The position numbers and the translations under genes are program-made. The notes under the pieces were generated by a model. It did not search any database and was not told the origin of the DNA. It saw nothing but the letters and a program-made list of their open reading frames with translations. Below, in pieces: positions 1-7,053 of a stretch of 41,918 bases of DNA. The stretch is from Limnoraphis robusta CS-951 (lineage in GTDB: Bacteria; Cyanobacteriota; Cyanobacteriia; Cyanobacteriales; Microcoleaceae): contig NZ_LATL02000286.1 of assembly GCF_000972705.2 (NCBI RefSeq), positions 1 to 41,918 of the forward strand, written 5' to 3'. Positions within the stretch are counted from its first letter, which is position 1. Each line of letters begins with the position of its first letter.

Positions 1-1
1 C

Positions 2-715
2 ACTTGCAGGCGCTTAATGGTTCAGCTCAACGCCTGTTTAAAGTGGGCTGTTGAATCTAAGCGAGTTGAGCTTACCCGTTCACCCTTTGAAGGAATGGCA
101 GGGAAAGCCAGAAAGCGGATCAAGAAATCAGAGGATGAAGAAACCGATATCAACCCATTTACCAGTCTTGAGCGAGACGCCATCATAGAAGCTTTTAGAA
201 CCCGCTCACAACAGCCTCATTATTACTATTACGTTGCCTTCTGTTTTTATGTTGGCTGTAGACCGAGTGAAGCGATCGCCCTGACTTGGGAAGACATCTC
301 AGACGACCTAAGTAAGATAACTTTCAGAAATGCCATAGTAGCGGCTGTTGAAGGTCTGGAAAAAGTTGAGGGGCTTAAAACCCAGAAAAAGCGGGTGTTT
401 CCCTGCAACAATCAGGTTCAGAAGTTACTGAGAGAAATTCAGTCAACCCGTCAGTCTACTCAAGGTCTAGTATTGCCCTCAACCCGAGGCAAGGTATTCA
501 GCACAGATTCTTTCCGCAAAGTGTGGGTCAAAGTGCTTGACAGCTTAGGGATTGAGTATAGGAAGCCGTACCAGACCAGACACACATTTATCACCCTCTG
601 CCTTGAGAAAGGAGTAGATGCAAAGGATGTTGCTAAGTGGGTAGGTAATAGTGCGGAGATAATTTACAAAAATTATGCAGGTCACAGAACCGAGTTATCT
701 GTCCCTGAACTTTGA
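2..715 (+). CDS. Tyrosine recombinase / phage-type integrase (5' partial)
   Basis: Site-specific DNA recombinase of the tyrosine integrase family, which cuts and rejoins DNA at attachment sites. The frame is open to the window edge, so the N-terminal part is missing; the first ATG inside the window is at 17. Numbering from that ATG, the catalytic domain shows the first active-site Arg in VGCRPSEAIALTW (R82), a basic beta-hairpin around KTQKKR (121-126), the second Arg box YQTRHTFIT (R188), W208 in the His/Trp position, and the nucleophile Tyr in IYKNYAGH (Y217 or Y220, probably the latter). The usual His of the HxxR box is Tyr here. The gene ends about 115 bp from a truncated usp gene on the other strand. 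That is the usual position of an integrase next to its own attachment site, so this is probably the edge of an integrated element extending to the left. Confidence 0.9.
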   Translation, partial: TCRRLMVQLNACLKWAVESKRVELTRSPFEGMAGKARKRIKKSEDEETDINPFTSLERDAIIEAFRTRSQQPHYYYYVAFCFYVGCRPSEAIALTWEDISDDLSKITFRNAIVAAVEGLEKVEGLKTQKKRVFPCNNQVQKLLREIQSTRQSTQGLVLPSTRGKVFSTDSFRKVWVKVLDSLGIEYRKPYQTRHTFITLCLEKGVDAKDVAKWVGNSAEIIYKNYAGHRTELSVPEL

Positions 716-739
716 GTCTCAAGTCATCAAACAACCACT

Positions 740-845
740 TTTGGAGTGAGTTTGGAGTGAATCCTACTTACACCCAAATAGCCTTAACCTCTGAAAGCCT
801 TAACTGAGAAGAGATTCAAGACAGGGGAAATTACCGACCATGAGT
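740..845. other. Candidate element boundary / attachment site with direct repeats
   Basis: Between the integrase stop and the broken usp gene there are two pairs of direct repeats. TTTGGAGTGA occurs at 740-749 and 751-760, and AGCCTTAAC at 780-788 and 796-804. Short repeats beside an integrase are typical of arm-type binding sites. The family-like usp sequence stops at about 834-845 (CCGACCATGAGT on the plus strand), which would be the crossover side of the junction. The repeats are read directly; calling this an attachment site is inference from position. Confidence 0.45.
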
Positions 846-1175
846 TGGAATGACAATTAAATCCGCGTTTTTTTCCTGAGCGAAATCAACGATTTTTTCG
901 ATGGGATGTCCAATCTCAACATACATTTTAATCCCTTGATATTCAGGGTGATTTAACGCTTTTTCTAATGCTTTGTGAACATTAATTTTGCGTTGATCAT
1001 CATCTAAGGTGTTCCAAACCATCGCCGGATCGGTTGAAGGAAGGGGTTCTAACACATGAATGACATGAACTTGTTGGGGGGATTTTACATATTCTAAAGC
1101 GGTGGGAACGGCGTTGAGGGAGAGTTCCCCAAAGTCAAACGGAACCACAACGCAGTTTTTTTCAATTGCACTCAT
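831..1175 (-). pseudogene. Universal stress protein UspA family, truncated at the ATP-binding loop
   Basis: N-terminal 114 residues of a UspA-fold protein, a small nucleotide-binding protein normally of about 140 residues or more. The ATG at 1175 is chosen because AGGAG lies 8 bases upstream; an in-frame ATG at 1229 lacks this. The start has the usual beta strand (VVVPFDFGELSLNAV), and the end has the family strand DLIVIPTHGR followed directly by TAA. Family members continue after HGR with the G-x-x-G...GS/T loop that binds ATP and a last strand ending in PVLVV. All of that is absent. The junction lies against an integrase gene, which suggests interruption by an integrated element. The gene follows the TRAP binding-protein gene by 80 bp and was probably its operon partner. 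Stand-alone Usp proteins are known partners of TRAP transporters (TeaD with TeaABC of Halomonas). Confidence 0.8.
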
Positions 1176-1255
1176 AATCTTTCTCCTAAATTCATCATCT
1201 AAATTCAGAGTAGGATGAATACTGCCCATCCTACCAATAGATCAGGTAAAATCAC

Positions 1256-2383
1256 TTAACTTTTTCCGGTGATTGATTGTAATGCTGGACCCATTGTAAA
1301 ATTACCATAGGCGAGTTCACTGACTGCACTCCAGGGGTAAATACTTTCTCTAAACTTTTTCCACTGTTCATAAACCGTTTTAAAGGTAGCATCTTTACTA
1401 GCATTTTCTTCATAAATGGCAAAGGCTTGTTGTTGAGCGGCTGTCATAATTTCTGAACTAAAAGCCTTGAGTTGGGTTCCGCCTTCCATCATCCGTTTTA
1501 AGGCGATAGGGTTTTCAGTATCATAGATAGCTAAACATTCCATATTCGCTTGTATTGATGCAGCTTTGACAATTTCTTGATATTCTTTCGGGAGCTTATT
1601 CCAAGCCGTCAAATTAATCTGTAAATCAAAAGTTGAACCGGGTTCCCACCAGCCTGGATAATAATAAAATTTAGCGGCTTTGTTTAAGCCTAACTTTTCG
1701 TCATCAAACGGCCCTACCCATTCTGCTGCGTCAATTGCACCTCGTTCCAAGGCTAGAAAAATTTCTCCACCCGGTAAAACTTGAACATTCACCCCCAAAC
1801 GCGATAATACTTCTCCACCCAAGCCAGGAATTCGCATTTTTAAGCCCTGTAAATCACTGACCTTATTGACTTCTCGCTTGAACCATCCGCCCATTTGTAC
1901 GCCGGAATTTCCCGACGGAAAGGCAATCGTATTAAAGTCAGAATAAAGCTTTTGTATTAACTCTAATCCGCCACCATGATAGAGCCAAGCATTTTGTTGT
2001 TGAGCATTTAATCCAAAGGGAACGGCCGTTCCAAATGCCAAAGCGGGATTTTTTCCGATATAATAATAACTGGCAGAGTGACCACATTCAACAGTGCCTT
2101 GTTGAACGGCATCTAAAACTTGCAACCCCGGTACAATTTCACCCGCCGCAAAGACTTGAATGGTGAACCGTCCATCGGTCATTTCGCTAACTCTTTGTGC
2201 GACTCTCTGAGCGGCACCGTAGAGGGTTTTGAGGGAAGTCGGCCAACTGGTTGCCATTTTCCAACGCACATTCGGTAACGCTCCAGCAGTGGTGCTTGTG
2301 GTGTTGGTAGGGCTACAAGCAGCAAGGGCAGCAGTCGTGGCGGTAGCAGTGGCAGCATAACTTAAAAGAATGCGACGTTTCAT
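1256..2383 (-). CDS. TRAP transporter solute-binding protein, DctP/TakP type, lipoprotein
   Basis: Extracytoplasmic binding protein of a tripartite ATP-independent periplasmic transporter, which captures an organic acid and hands it to a DctQM membrane complex. The 375 residues start with a basic N-terminus (MKRR), an Ala/Thr-rich hydrophobic stretch and a lipobox LAAC with the lipidated Cys at residue 23. The mature part has the DctP fold features KMATSWPTSLKTLYGAAQ, a DLQGLKMRIPG hinge segment and an ALERGAIDAAEWVGP substrate-pocket region. The last two resemble the TakP (2-oxo acid) subgroup. No DctQ or DctM gene is in this window, so the partner is elsewhere or lost. Candidate promoter at 2414-2443. 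Substrate cannot be assigned from sequence alone. Confidence 0.9.
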   Translation of the reverse strand: MKRRILLSYAATATATTAALAACSPTNTTSTTAGALPNVRWKMATSWPTSLKTLYGAAQRVAQRVSEMTDGRFTIQVFAAGEIVPGLQVLDAVQQGTVECGHSASYYYIGKNPALAFGTAVPFGLNAQQQNAWLYHGGGLELIQKLYSDFNTIAFPSGNSGVQMGGWFKREVNKVSDLQGLKMRIPGLGGEVLSRLGVNVQVLPGGEIFLALERGAIDAAEWVGPFDDEKLGLNKAAKFYYYPGWWEPGSTFDLQINLTAWNKLPKEYQEIVKAASIQANMECLAIYDTENPIALKRMMEGGTQLKAFSSEIMTAAQQQAFAIYEENASKDATFKTVYEQWKKFRESIYPWSAVSELAYGNFTMGPALQSITGKS

Positions 2384-2413
2384 GTTGTTAGAATTCCGGG
2401 TAGACTGAGAATA

Positions 2414-2443
2414 TTAATAAGTGATTGAGATCAAATTTGTCAA
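2414..2443 (-). promoter_or_regulatory. Candidate sigma-70-type promoter for the TRAP binding-protein gene
   Basis: On the minus strand a perfect TTGACA (2443-2438) is followed after 18 bases by TATTAA (2419-2414), which matches the -10 consensus at four of six positions, about 31 bases upstream of the start codon. Visible motif match only; a start site has not been shown. Confidence 0.45.
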
Positions 2444-2544
2444 TCGGATTCAATTCTAACAAAGTCGCGATCGCTTGGGGTTAAGAAATATAAATTGTTT
2501 TTGATTCCTCTCAAATTGATTGCTCGACCAAGACCAAGCTATTA

Positions 2545-2564
2545 TCCGTTAATTCTATAACGGA
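2545..2564. repeat. Small inverted repeat upstream of the TRAP gene
   Basis: TCCGTTA (2545-2551) and TAACGGA (2558-2564) form a perfect 7-bp stem with a 6-base loop, roughly 160 bases upstream of the TRAP start. There is no T-run, so it is not a terminator. It could be a regulator site or chance. The rest of 2384-2640 shows nothing else recognisable. Confidence 0.35.
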
Positions 2565-2640
2565 ACTCCCAGCCTAAACCCCATCTCTAAATGGTTGCCA
2601 AGGTTGATAAAATTGACGAAAAGATTCACTTTATTTCCTA

Positions 2641-2746
2641 TATAGCACTACGCATTATGGTTAGGACTTATGTAAAAGCTGAAAACCTTTTTTAGTCTAA
2701 CTTTTGCCTTTTGCCTCTTGCCTCTTGCCTAGCGCGTAGCGCTATA
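2641..2746 (+). mobile_element. MITE-like element, copy A (106 bp, terminal inverted repeats)
   Basis: The element begins TATAGCACTACGC and ends GCGTAGCGCTATA, a 13-bp terminal inverted repeat with one mismatch. It has no coding capacity. Inside is a run of 7-bp units (TTTTGCC, TTTTGCC, TCTTGCC, TCTTGCC), like the short tandem repeats common in cyanobacterial intergenic DNA. A second copy of equal length lies inverted at 35750-35855 and differs at four positions. The TA-rich ends fit insertion with TA duplication, as for IS630/Tc1-mariner relatives. That assignment is inference, since no parent transposase is in the window. Confidence 0.75.
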
Positions 2747-2822
2747 ACAATCAGCAGAAACCGTGTTGACAACTTCTTTGTTTCTTTGTGTCTTGGTGGT
2801 TAAATTAGGCTGACTGCTATAT
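2743..2822 (+). mobile_element. Second MITE-like element adjoining copy A
   Basis: TATAACAATCAGC at 2743 and GGCTGACTGCTATA ending at 2822 form imperfect terminal inverted repeats (11 of 13 positions match) around about 80 bp. The left end shares TATA with the right end of the 2641-2746 element, so the two are abutted or one inserted at the edge of the other. It contains the pyrimidine/GT-rich string TTCTTTGTTTCTTTGTG. No open frame. Confidence 0.45.
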
Positions 2823-2948
2823 TTTTTCGGCAGCCACTAAAATCTTTAGACTCAAATAGGGCAGTTCAGTTCCATATTTTATGAAAAAAGGCAGAAGTTT
2901 ATTCGTTTAGACGGATATTTTACCCCGCCTAAACCCCGAGATTTCCTC

Positions 2949-2964
2949 CTGCCTTGCAAGGCAG
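2949..2964. repeat. Perfect 16-bp palindrome downstream of the GT2 gene
   Basis: CTGCCTTGCAAGGCAG is a complete palindrome that can fold as a 6-bp stem with a TGCA loop. It lies 7 bases past the stop of the minus-strand GT2 gene, where it may help end or protect the transcript. No T-run follows on either strand, so it is not a classic intrinsic terminator. Confidence 0.4.
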
Positions 2965-2970
2965 CCTTGT

Positions 2971-4062
2971 CTAAATTAAGGGATATACTAAGTTCCAGTA
3001 GATTTTAAAGAACTGATCCAACTTAGATTTAAAGAAAGCCTGAGCTTTACTTTTCAGTAAATCATCTCTCATATACATCGATTCATTTTTCAGGAGTTCT
3101 CGATCTGAAACGGTTTTGAGAGATTGAACTAATTTGCGTTTTTTAAAAAGTTTAGGCAAAGATGCAATCACGGCTAAAATCCCTTGAAAATATGTAATGA
3201 TATTCCCTTTTAACATCAAAAACGCAATCAGAGAAACTTCATAGATCAGCAAAGCAGGCATCAATACCATTAACGTGCGTAAGGAATAGATTGTCAAAAT
3301 AAAATACCATCTATTTCTCACTTGATAAAACACTTTTGAAAGACCCCGCTTTTTAACTCGATGATAGCAAATTGCACGGGGAACCGTGTAGAGTTGATGA
3401 CCCGATGTTGTTAGTCTGAAGCTAAATTCTCCATCTGTGCGTCCAAAGAAATAATCTTCATCAAATAATCCAATAGTTTCTGCGGCTGACTTGGAAACGA
3501 GCAAACAAGTTCCAGAAACGGCATGAACTTGTGTAATATCTTTTACACCTTGATTGAGGGGTTTATCACTATTCAGTAAAATCGCTTCTGCGGTATAGTG
3601 AATGAATACTCCCTCATGTTGAATCATATCAGGTTGATCATGATAGACTAGACGGGGCGCCCAAATTGCTGCTTCTGGATAACGATAGTATGCTTTGACT
3701 AATTCACTTAAACAGTCTTCTGCAAGGATGGCATCATCATCAACCAGTAAGGTTAAATGATCATCCGGTGTATTGAGAATTCCCTGATTTCTAGCCGGGT
3801 TCGGGCCACGATTAGAATCTAAACGAATGACTTTAATTTGTGAGTAATGATCTTCTACCCATTCTGGTGTATGATCGGTCGAATTATTATCGATCACGAG
3901 AATTTTAGCAGGTTTGTAAGTTTGAGACTGTAAGGAGTCTAAACAGCGTTGAATTACATTTTTGCCATTGTAAGTTACAACTGCAACTGTAATTTCAGGC
4001 TTTTTCAAAGATGAAACGTTAGGAGTTTCTGCACCAGGTTGAATAATTTTTCTGGAATACAT
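2971..4062 (-). CDS. Family 2 glycosyltransferase, membrane-associated
   Basis: Inverting GT-A-fold glycosyltransferase that would add a sugar from an NDP-sugar to a cell-surface glycan. In 363 residues the order is: about 20 leader residues, strand ITVAVVTYNG (24-33), VIDNNSTD (56-63), the metal-binding DDD at 108-110 in LLVDDDA, and an acceptor-side segment FFGRTDGEFSFRL near residues 205-217. A hydrophobic stretch follows at about 250-300 (YFILTIYS...LLIYEVSLIAFLML), then a basic tail. It resembles rhamnosyltransferase-like family 2 enzymes, but donor and acceptor cannot be told from sequence. GAGGG lies upstream of the chosen ATG. The gene is divergent from the flippase at 4603, which supports a polysaccharide role. 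Confidence 0.88.
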   Translation of the reverse strand: MYSRKIIQPGAETPNVSSLKKPEITVAVVTYNGKNVIQRCLDSLQSQTYKPAKILVIDNNSTDHTPEWVEDHYSQIKVIRLDSNRGPNPARNQGILNTPDDHLTLLVDDDAILAEDCLSELVKAYYRYPEAAIWAPRLVYHDQPDMIQHEGVFIHYTAEAILLNSDKPLNQGVKDITQVHAVSGTCLLVSKSAAETIGLFDEDYFFGRTDGEFSFRLTTSGHQLYTVPRAICYHRVKKRGLSKVFYQVRNRWYFILTIYSLRTLMVLMPALLIYEVSLIAFLMLKGNIITYFQGILAVIASLPKLFKKRKLVQSLKTVSDRELLKNESMYMRDDLLKSKAQAFFKSKLDQFFKIYWNLVYPLI

Positions 4063-4602
4063 CGATAATTGTTCCCTCTCAAATCAGTCTATTGTCATCA
4101 ATGCTTAATTCCTTACTTTTCGGATGTTTATAGAGTTTTTGACTCGTTAACCGATTGCTCTGTAAAGATAGTAAGCAAGTTGTTCTGAATACACAGGCTA
4201 AGAGCTAGGGGGTAAAATGCTGAAACACCATATGAAGAAATTGAGATCTAACAGTTGAAGCTGCTAACTAGCGTTCTCAAAATCCTCAACCGGAGTCCTA
4301 CACCCTTCTATAACTAATTGTAGCATCAATTGAATTTAGCATAGATTTTCAGGGTTATTTCTGGTAAAAATTGAGCCAGACAATCGGGTTAGCTCATCTG
4401 TTTTTTTTTTAAAGAGCCAAAAAAGATCAATAATTTGACAATATAAAATCTCAACTTAAACTATAAAAAGGGAAGATTAATTGATAGCCTCTGATTACTC
4501 TCTTAATGCTCAAATGCTCTGGGAGTCCAGAAGTTAATGTTTCCCTGTGAATCATCGATATCCTGCTGCAACCTTTGATTTTGTGACTTTTTGCTCGTCT
4601 CT
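4063..4602. other. Divergent intergenic region between GT2 and flippase
   Basis: About 540 bp of AT-rich DNA with no convincing open frame. It contains a run of ten T residues at 4401-4410 preceded by a weak 5-bp inverted repeat (TGAGC/GCTCA), and the promoter candidate listed separately. Nothing else is recognised. Confidence 0.6.
4435..4467 (+). promoter_or_regulatory. Candidate promoter upstream of the flippase gene
   Basis: A perfect TTGACA at 4435-4440 is followed by TAAACT at 4457 (16-base spacer) and by TATAAA at 4462 (21-base spacer). One of these could serve as the -10. It lies about 135 bp upstream of the flippase start. Motif match only. Confidence 0.35.
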
Positions 4603-6015
4603 ATGAAAAAATTACTGGCTCGTTTAGACTTTTCTTATCTCTATGCCCTAATAGGAGAGGCTACTTTAGCTCTAACATTTGCTTTCTATATTACCATCGC
4701 TCGGGTTTTAGGGCCAGAACAGTATGGGATTTTTGCAGCAGCGATCGCTTTAGCCGCAATATTATCTTTGTTCATTCAGTTTGGACTTCCCACTCTGCTG
4801 ACACGAGAAGTTGCAGCCCATCCAGATGAAGCAACGCAATCAACTGTTTTGTTTCTGGTACTCGAAGGATTAACTTCTATCGGGGTTCTGATTATTCTGT
4901 TACCACTTGCTCTTTTATTAGGTTACAAAAATGAAGTCTTAATTGTGTGTTATTTAGCGGTTATTTCGGAAGTTTGTCGCGCCGCTATAATGACACTACG
5001 GGGAGCAATTAAGGGTCTAGGATGGTTTAGAACTGAAAGTGTTGCAGTTGGCGTTGAACGATTAGCAGTTGTGGCAATTGCAACTGCGGTATTACTTCAA
5101 ACAGAAAACCTAATTTTGGTGGTTGCTACTGTTGTAATGGTTCGGGCAGCTAATACTATTGGGCTAGTTTATTATCTCAGTCGCCAGATCAAAATATACT
5201 CTCCCGTCAGCAGACAACAATTAATAAACACCCTAAAAATTGCCTATCCGTTTGCCTTGTCCGGGGTATTATGGATTTTGTACTATCAGGTTGATGTTGT
5301 CATGCTCAAGTCTCTCTCAACAGGGGAGGAAACAGGCTTTTACAGTGCATCTTATCGAGTTTTAGAAATGTTCTCGGCTCTACCTAGAGTCGTTTTTTAT
5401 GTCATTTTCACTCGGTTTGCTCGATACTATACGACTGAGCCAGACAAGTTGCCAGAGCAAATTTTCAAAGCGGCTCGTTTGTTACTCCTCGTTGTCATTC
5501 CTGCTATTGTAGTCGCGGGTTTGATTCAGACTCATTTAATTAATATTCTCTACGGTGATGAATTTTCACAGTCTGTCACATCCTTATCGATTCTCCTACC
5601 CAGTTTGGCGATTAAAATGTTCGGAAATATTGCTGATCAGTTTCTCCAAGCAACTGGACATGAGAAAAAGCTGCCCCTAATTTTAATGGCTGCGGCTTCC
5701 ACTAACGTTTTAATTAACGCTCTCCTAATTCCCCATTACGCCTCAATGGGTGCAGCCTTCGCCACCTTTTTGAGTGAATGTATACTCGCGACTTTAAGCC
5801 TGAGAATTCTAGCTCAAATTGGATATAGTCAGGCGAGTAAAAATATTGGCTTCATCGCCATTATTAGTTTAGTTGTGACGGCGATTCCTTCTCTTCTGCT
5901 ATATGGATTAACTCCAATAATTGGCATCGGAGTAATCATACCCTGCATCGCGATTTTGCTATTCCGAATGCGTTACAAAAACTTTCTAGAACCCGTCCCA
6001 TCAGAGCAACTCTGA
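4603..6015 (+). CDS. Polysaccharide flippase, Wzx/MOP superfamily
   Basis: Integral membrane transporter of the MOP/MATE-like exporter superfamily that would flip lipid-linked oligosaccharides across the cytoplasmic membrane. The 470 residues form about 12-14 hydrophobic helices throughout, with the family N-terminus (YALIGEATLALTFAFYITIA, then RVLGPEQYGIFAAAIALA) and a second-half start IAYPFALSGVLWILYYQVDVVML that marks the internal repeat. The ATG at 4603 is preferred; an in-frame TTG at 4591 adds only four residues and neither start has a clear ribosome site. Flanked by glycosyltransferase and sugar-modifying genes. It is followed by two hairpins, the second of which probably ends transcription from both sides. 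Confidence 0.9.
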   Translation: MKKLLARLDFSYLYALIGEATLALTFAFYITIARVLGPEQYGIFAAAIALAAILSLFIQFGLPTLLTREVAAHPDEATQSTVLFLVLEGLTSIGVLIILLPLALLLGYKNEVLIVCYLAVISEVCRAAIMTLRGAIKGLGWFRTESVAVGVERLAVVAIATAVLLQTENLILVVATVVMVRAANTIGLVYYLSRQIKIYSPVSRQQLINTLKIAYPFALSGVLWILYYQVDVVMLKSLSTGEETGFYSASYRVLEMFSALPRVVFYVIFTRFARYYTTEPDKLPEQIFKAARLLLLVVIPAIVVAGLIQTHLINILYGDEFSQSVTSLSILLPSLAIKMFGNIADQFLQATGHEKKLPLILMAAASTNVLINALLIPHYASMGAAFATFLSECILATLSLRILAQIGYSQASKNIGFIAIISLVVTAIPSLLLYGLTPIIGIGVIIPCIAILLFRMRYKNFLEPVPSEQL

Positions 6016-6045
6016 TTTGAGATTCCTGTCTGAACTTGAGAGTTT

Positions 6046-6071
6046 ACTCTGTTGCTATAGAACAGAGTTTT
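6046..6071 (+). terminator. Intrinsic terminator of the flippase gene
   Basis: ACTCTGTT (6046-6053) and AACAGAGT (6061-6068) form an 8-bp stem with a 7-base loop, followed by TTTGC, 31 bases past the stop codon. The T-run is short, so termination may depend on the stronger hairpin just downstream. Confidence 0.55.
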
Positions 6072-6073
6072 GC

Positions 6074-6125
6074 AAAAAAATTGGGAATCTTAGGCTTTTT
6101 GTAGTCTAGGATTTCCCAAGTTTTT
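6074..6125. terminator. Bidirectional terminator between convergent genes
   Basis: TTGGGAATC...GATTTCCCAA (6081-6119) folds into a stem of about 16 pairs with two G-U wobbles and one bulge. Seven A residues precede it and GTTTTT follows, so it has a U-run in either direction. It separates the plus-strand flippase from the minus-strand operon ending at 6246. Confidence 0.75.
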
Positions 6126-6245
6126 CACAATTGATCTAGGATTAGATTAATCGTAAAGGAAGTCAGCTAAAATTTACTGATCTTCAAACTGATATTTTTC
6201 AATTTTCATCGTTTCTCTGTGCAGTCGATTACCTTTTAAAACCTA

Positions 6246-7019
6246 TCAATTGCTAACAGTATCTTGACGGTTTTGGATGATTTTAGCGGGAACTCCAACA
6301 GCAACAGAATAATCAGGTAAATTCTTCGTGACGACTGCACCCGCTCCCACAATACAGCCCTTGCCAATTTTAACACCATCAAGCACAATCGCACCCGCAC
6401 CTAACCAAACATCATCATCAATTTCAACAGGCCCTTTTGTATAAACGCCCTGTTCCATCATCGGAATATCCAAACGGTTTGTAATGTAACGTCCACCTCC
6501 GATATAACAATTCGCCGCAATTAAAACAGAACGACCAATAAAAATCCCCCCTCCCGAAGTTAGAATGGTATTACAACCAATATCCGTTTTTTCGCCAATT
6601 GTAACGGGGGCTGTTTTACCCTGAATCACACAATTTCGAGAGATAATAACCGAATCTCCAATATTAATTCCCGCTTCACCTGCGCCACTCGCATCCAGCA
6701 GGGCATAATCATCAATCGCCACCCCATTTCCCAAGCTAATTTTTCCCGGATGACGGATAACAATTCCCTTCCCAAAAATCACACTTTTCCCCACCTGTTT
6801 AAACAGACGAGGATAGAACATCTTGCGGGTAATGTAGCCTAAAGCTCCTGGTAAATTCCCAAACAATAAAGTTGTGAGTTCATAGGATAAAAAAGGGATT
6901 AATTGAGTCGTACCAACCGCTTTTTCTTGATATCGTTTTAAAGCAGAAGACTGAGTTTGATTGAGCTGTTGGGAAAGCGGAACTTTGGCAATTCGTTGCT
7001 GTTCATCGGGAGCTACCAT
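6246..7019 (-). CDS. Hexapeptide-repeat acyltransferase (LbH)
   Basis: Left-handed beta-helix acyltransferase, likely O-acetylating a sugar or glycolipid with acetyl-CoA. After a 75-residue N-terminal part the 257-residue protein shows many [LIV]GxxxxI-type hexapeptides, for example ISLGNGVAIDDYALLDASG, INIGDSVIISRNCVIQGK and IGRSVLIAANCYIGGG. The family-typical end is IDDDVWLGAGAIVLDGVKIG, GCIVGAGAVVTKNLPDYSV and VGVPAKII. The Asn/His-type catalytic pattern is not obvious, so the acceptor cannot be named. Last gene of a minus-strand operon, 34 bases after the SDR gene. The context suggests decoration of the product made by the upstream glycosyltransferase and methyltransferase. Confidence 0.87.
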   Translation of the reverse strand: MVAPDEQQRIAKVPLSQQLNQTQSSALKRYQEKAVGTTQLIPFLSYELTTLLFGNLPGALGYITRKMFYPRLFKQVGKSVIFGKGIVIRHPGKISLGNGVAIDDYALLDASGAGEAGINIGDSVIISRNCVIQGKTAPVTIGEKTDIGCNTILTSGGGIFIGRSVLIAANCYIGGGRYITNRLDIPMMEQGVYTKGPVEIDDDVWLGAGAIVLDGVKIGKGCIVGAGAVVTKNLPDYSVAVGVPAKIIQNRQDTVSN

Positions 7020-7053
7020 GATAATTTTTTTCTATTCCTTCTAGGATTTAATC

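Noticed and set aside
2693..2736. Repeated TTTTGCC/TCTTGCC units considered as a CRISPR-like or free tandem array
   Set aside because: Units are only 7 bp with no spacers, and they are an internal part of the MITE, present identically in the second copy.
4380..4412. Short inverted repeat followed by ten T residues as a terminator
   Set aside because: Only a 5-bp stem with a wide loop, and no plus-strand gene lies upstream to terminate.
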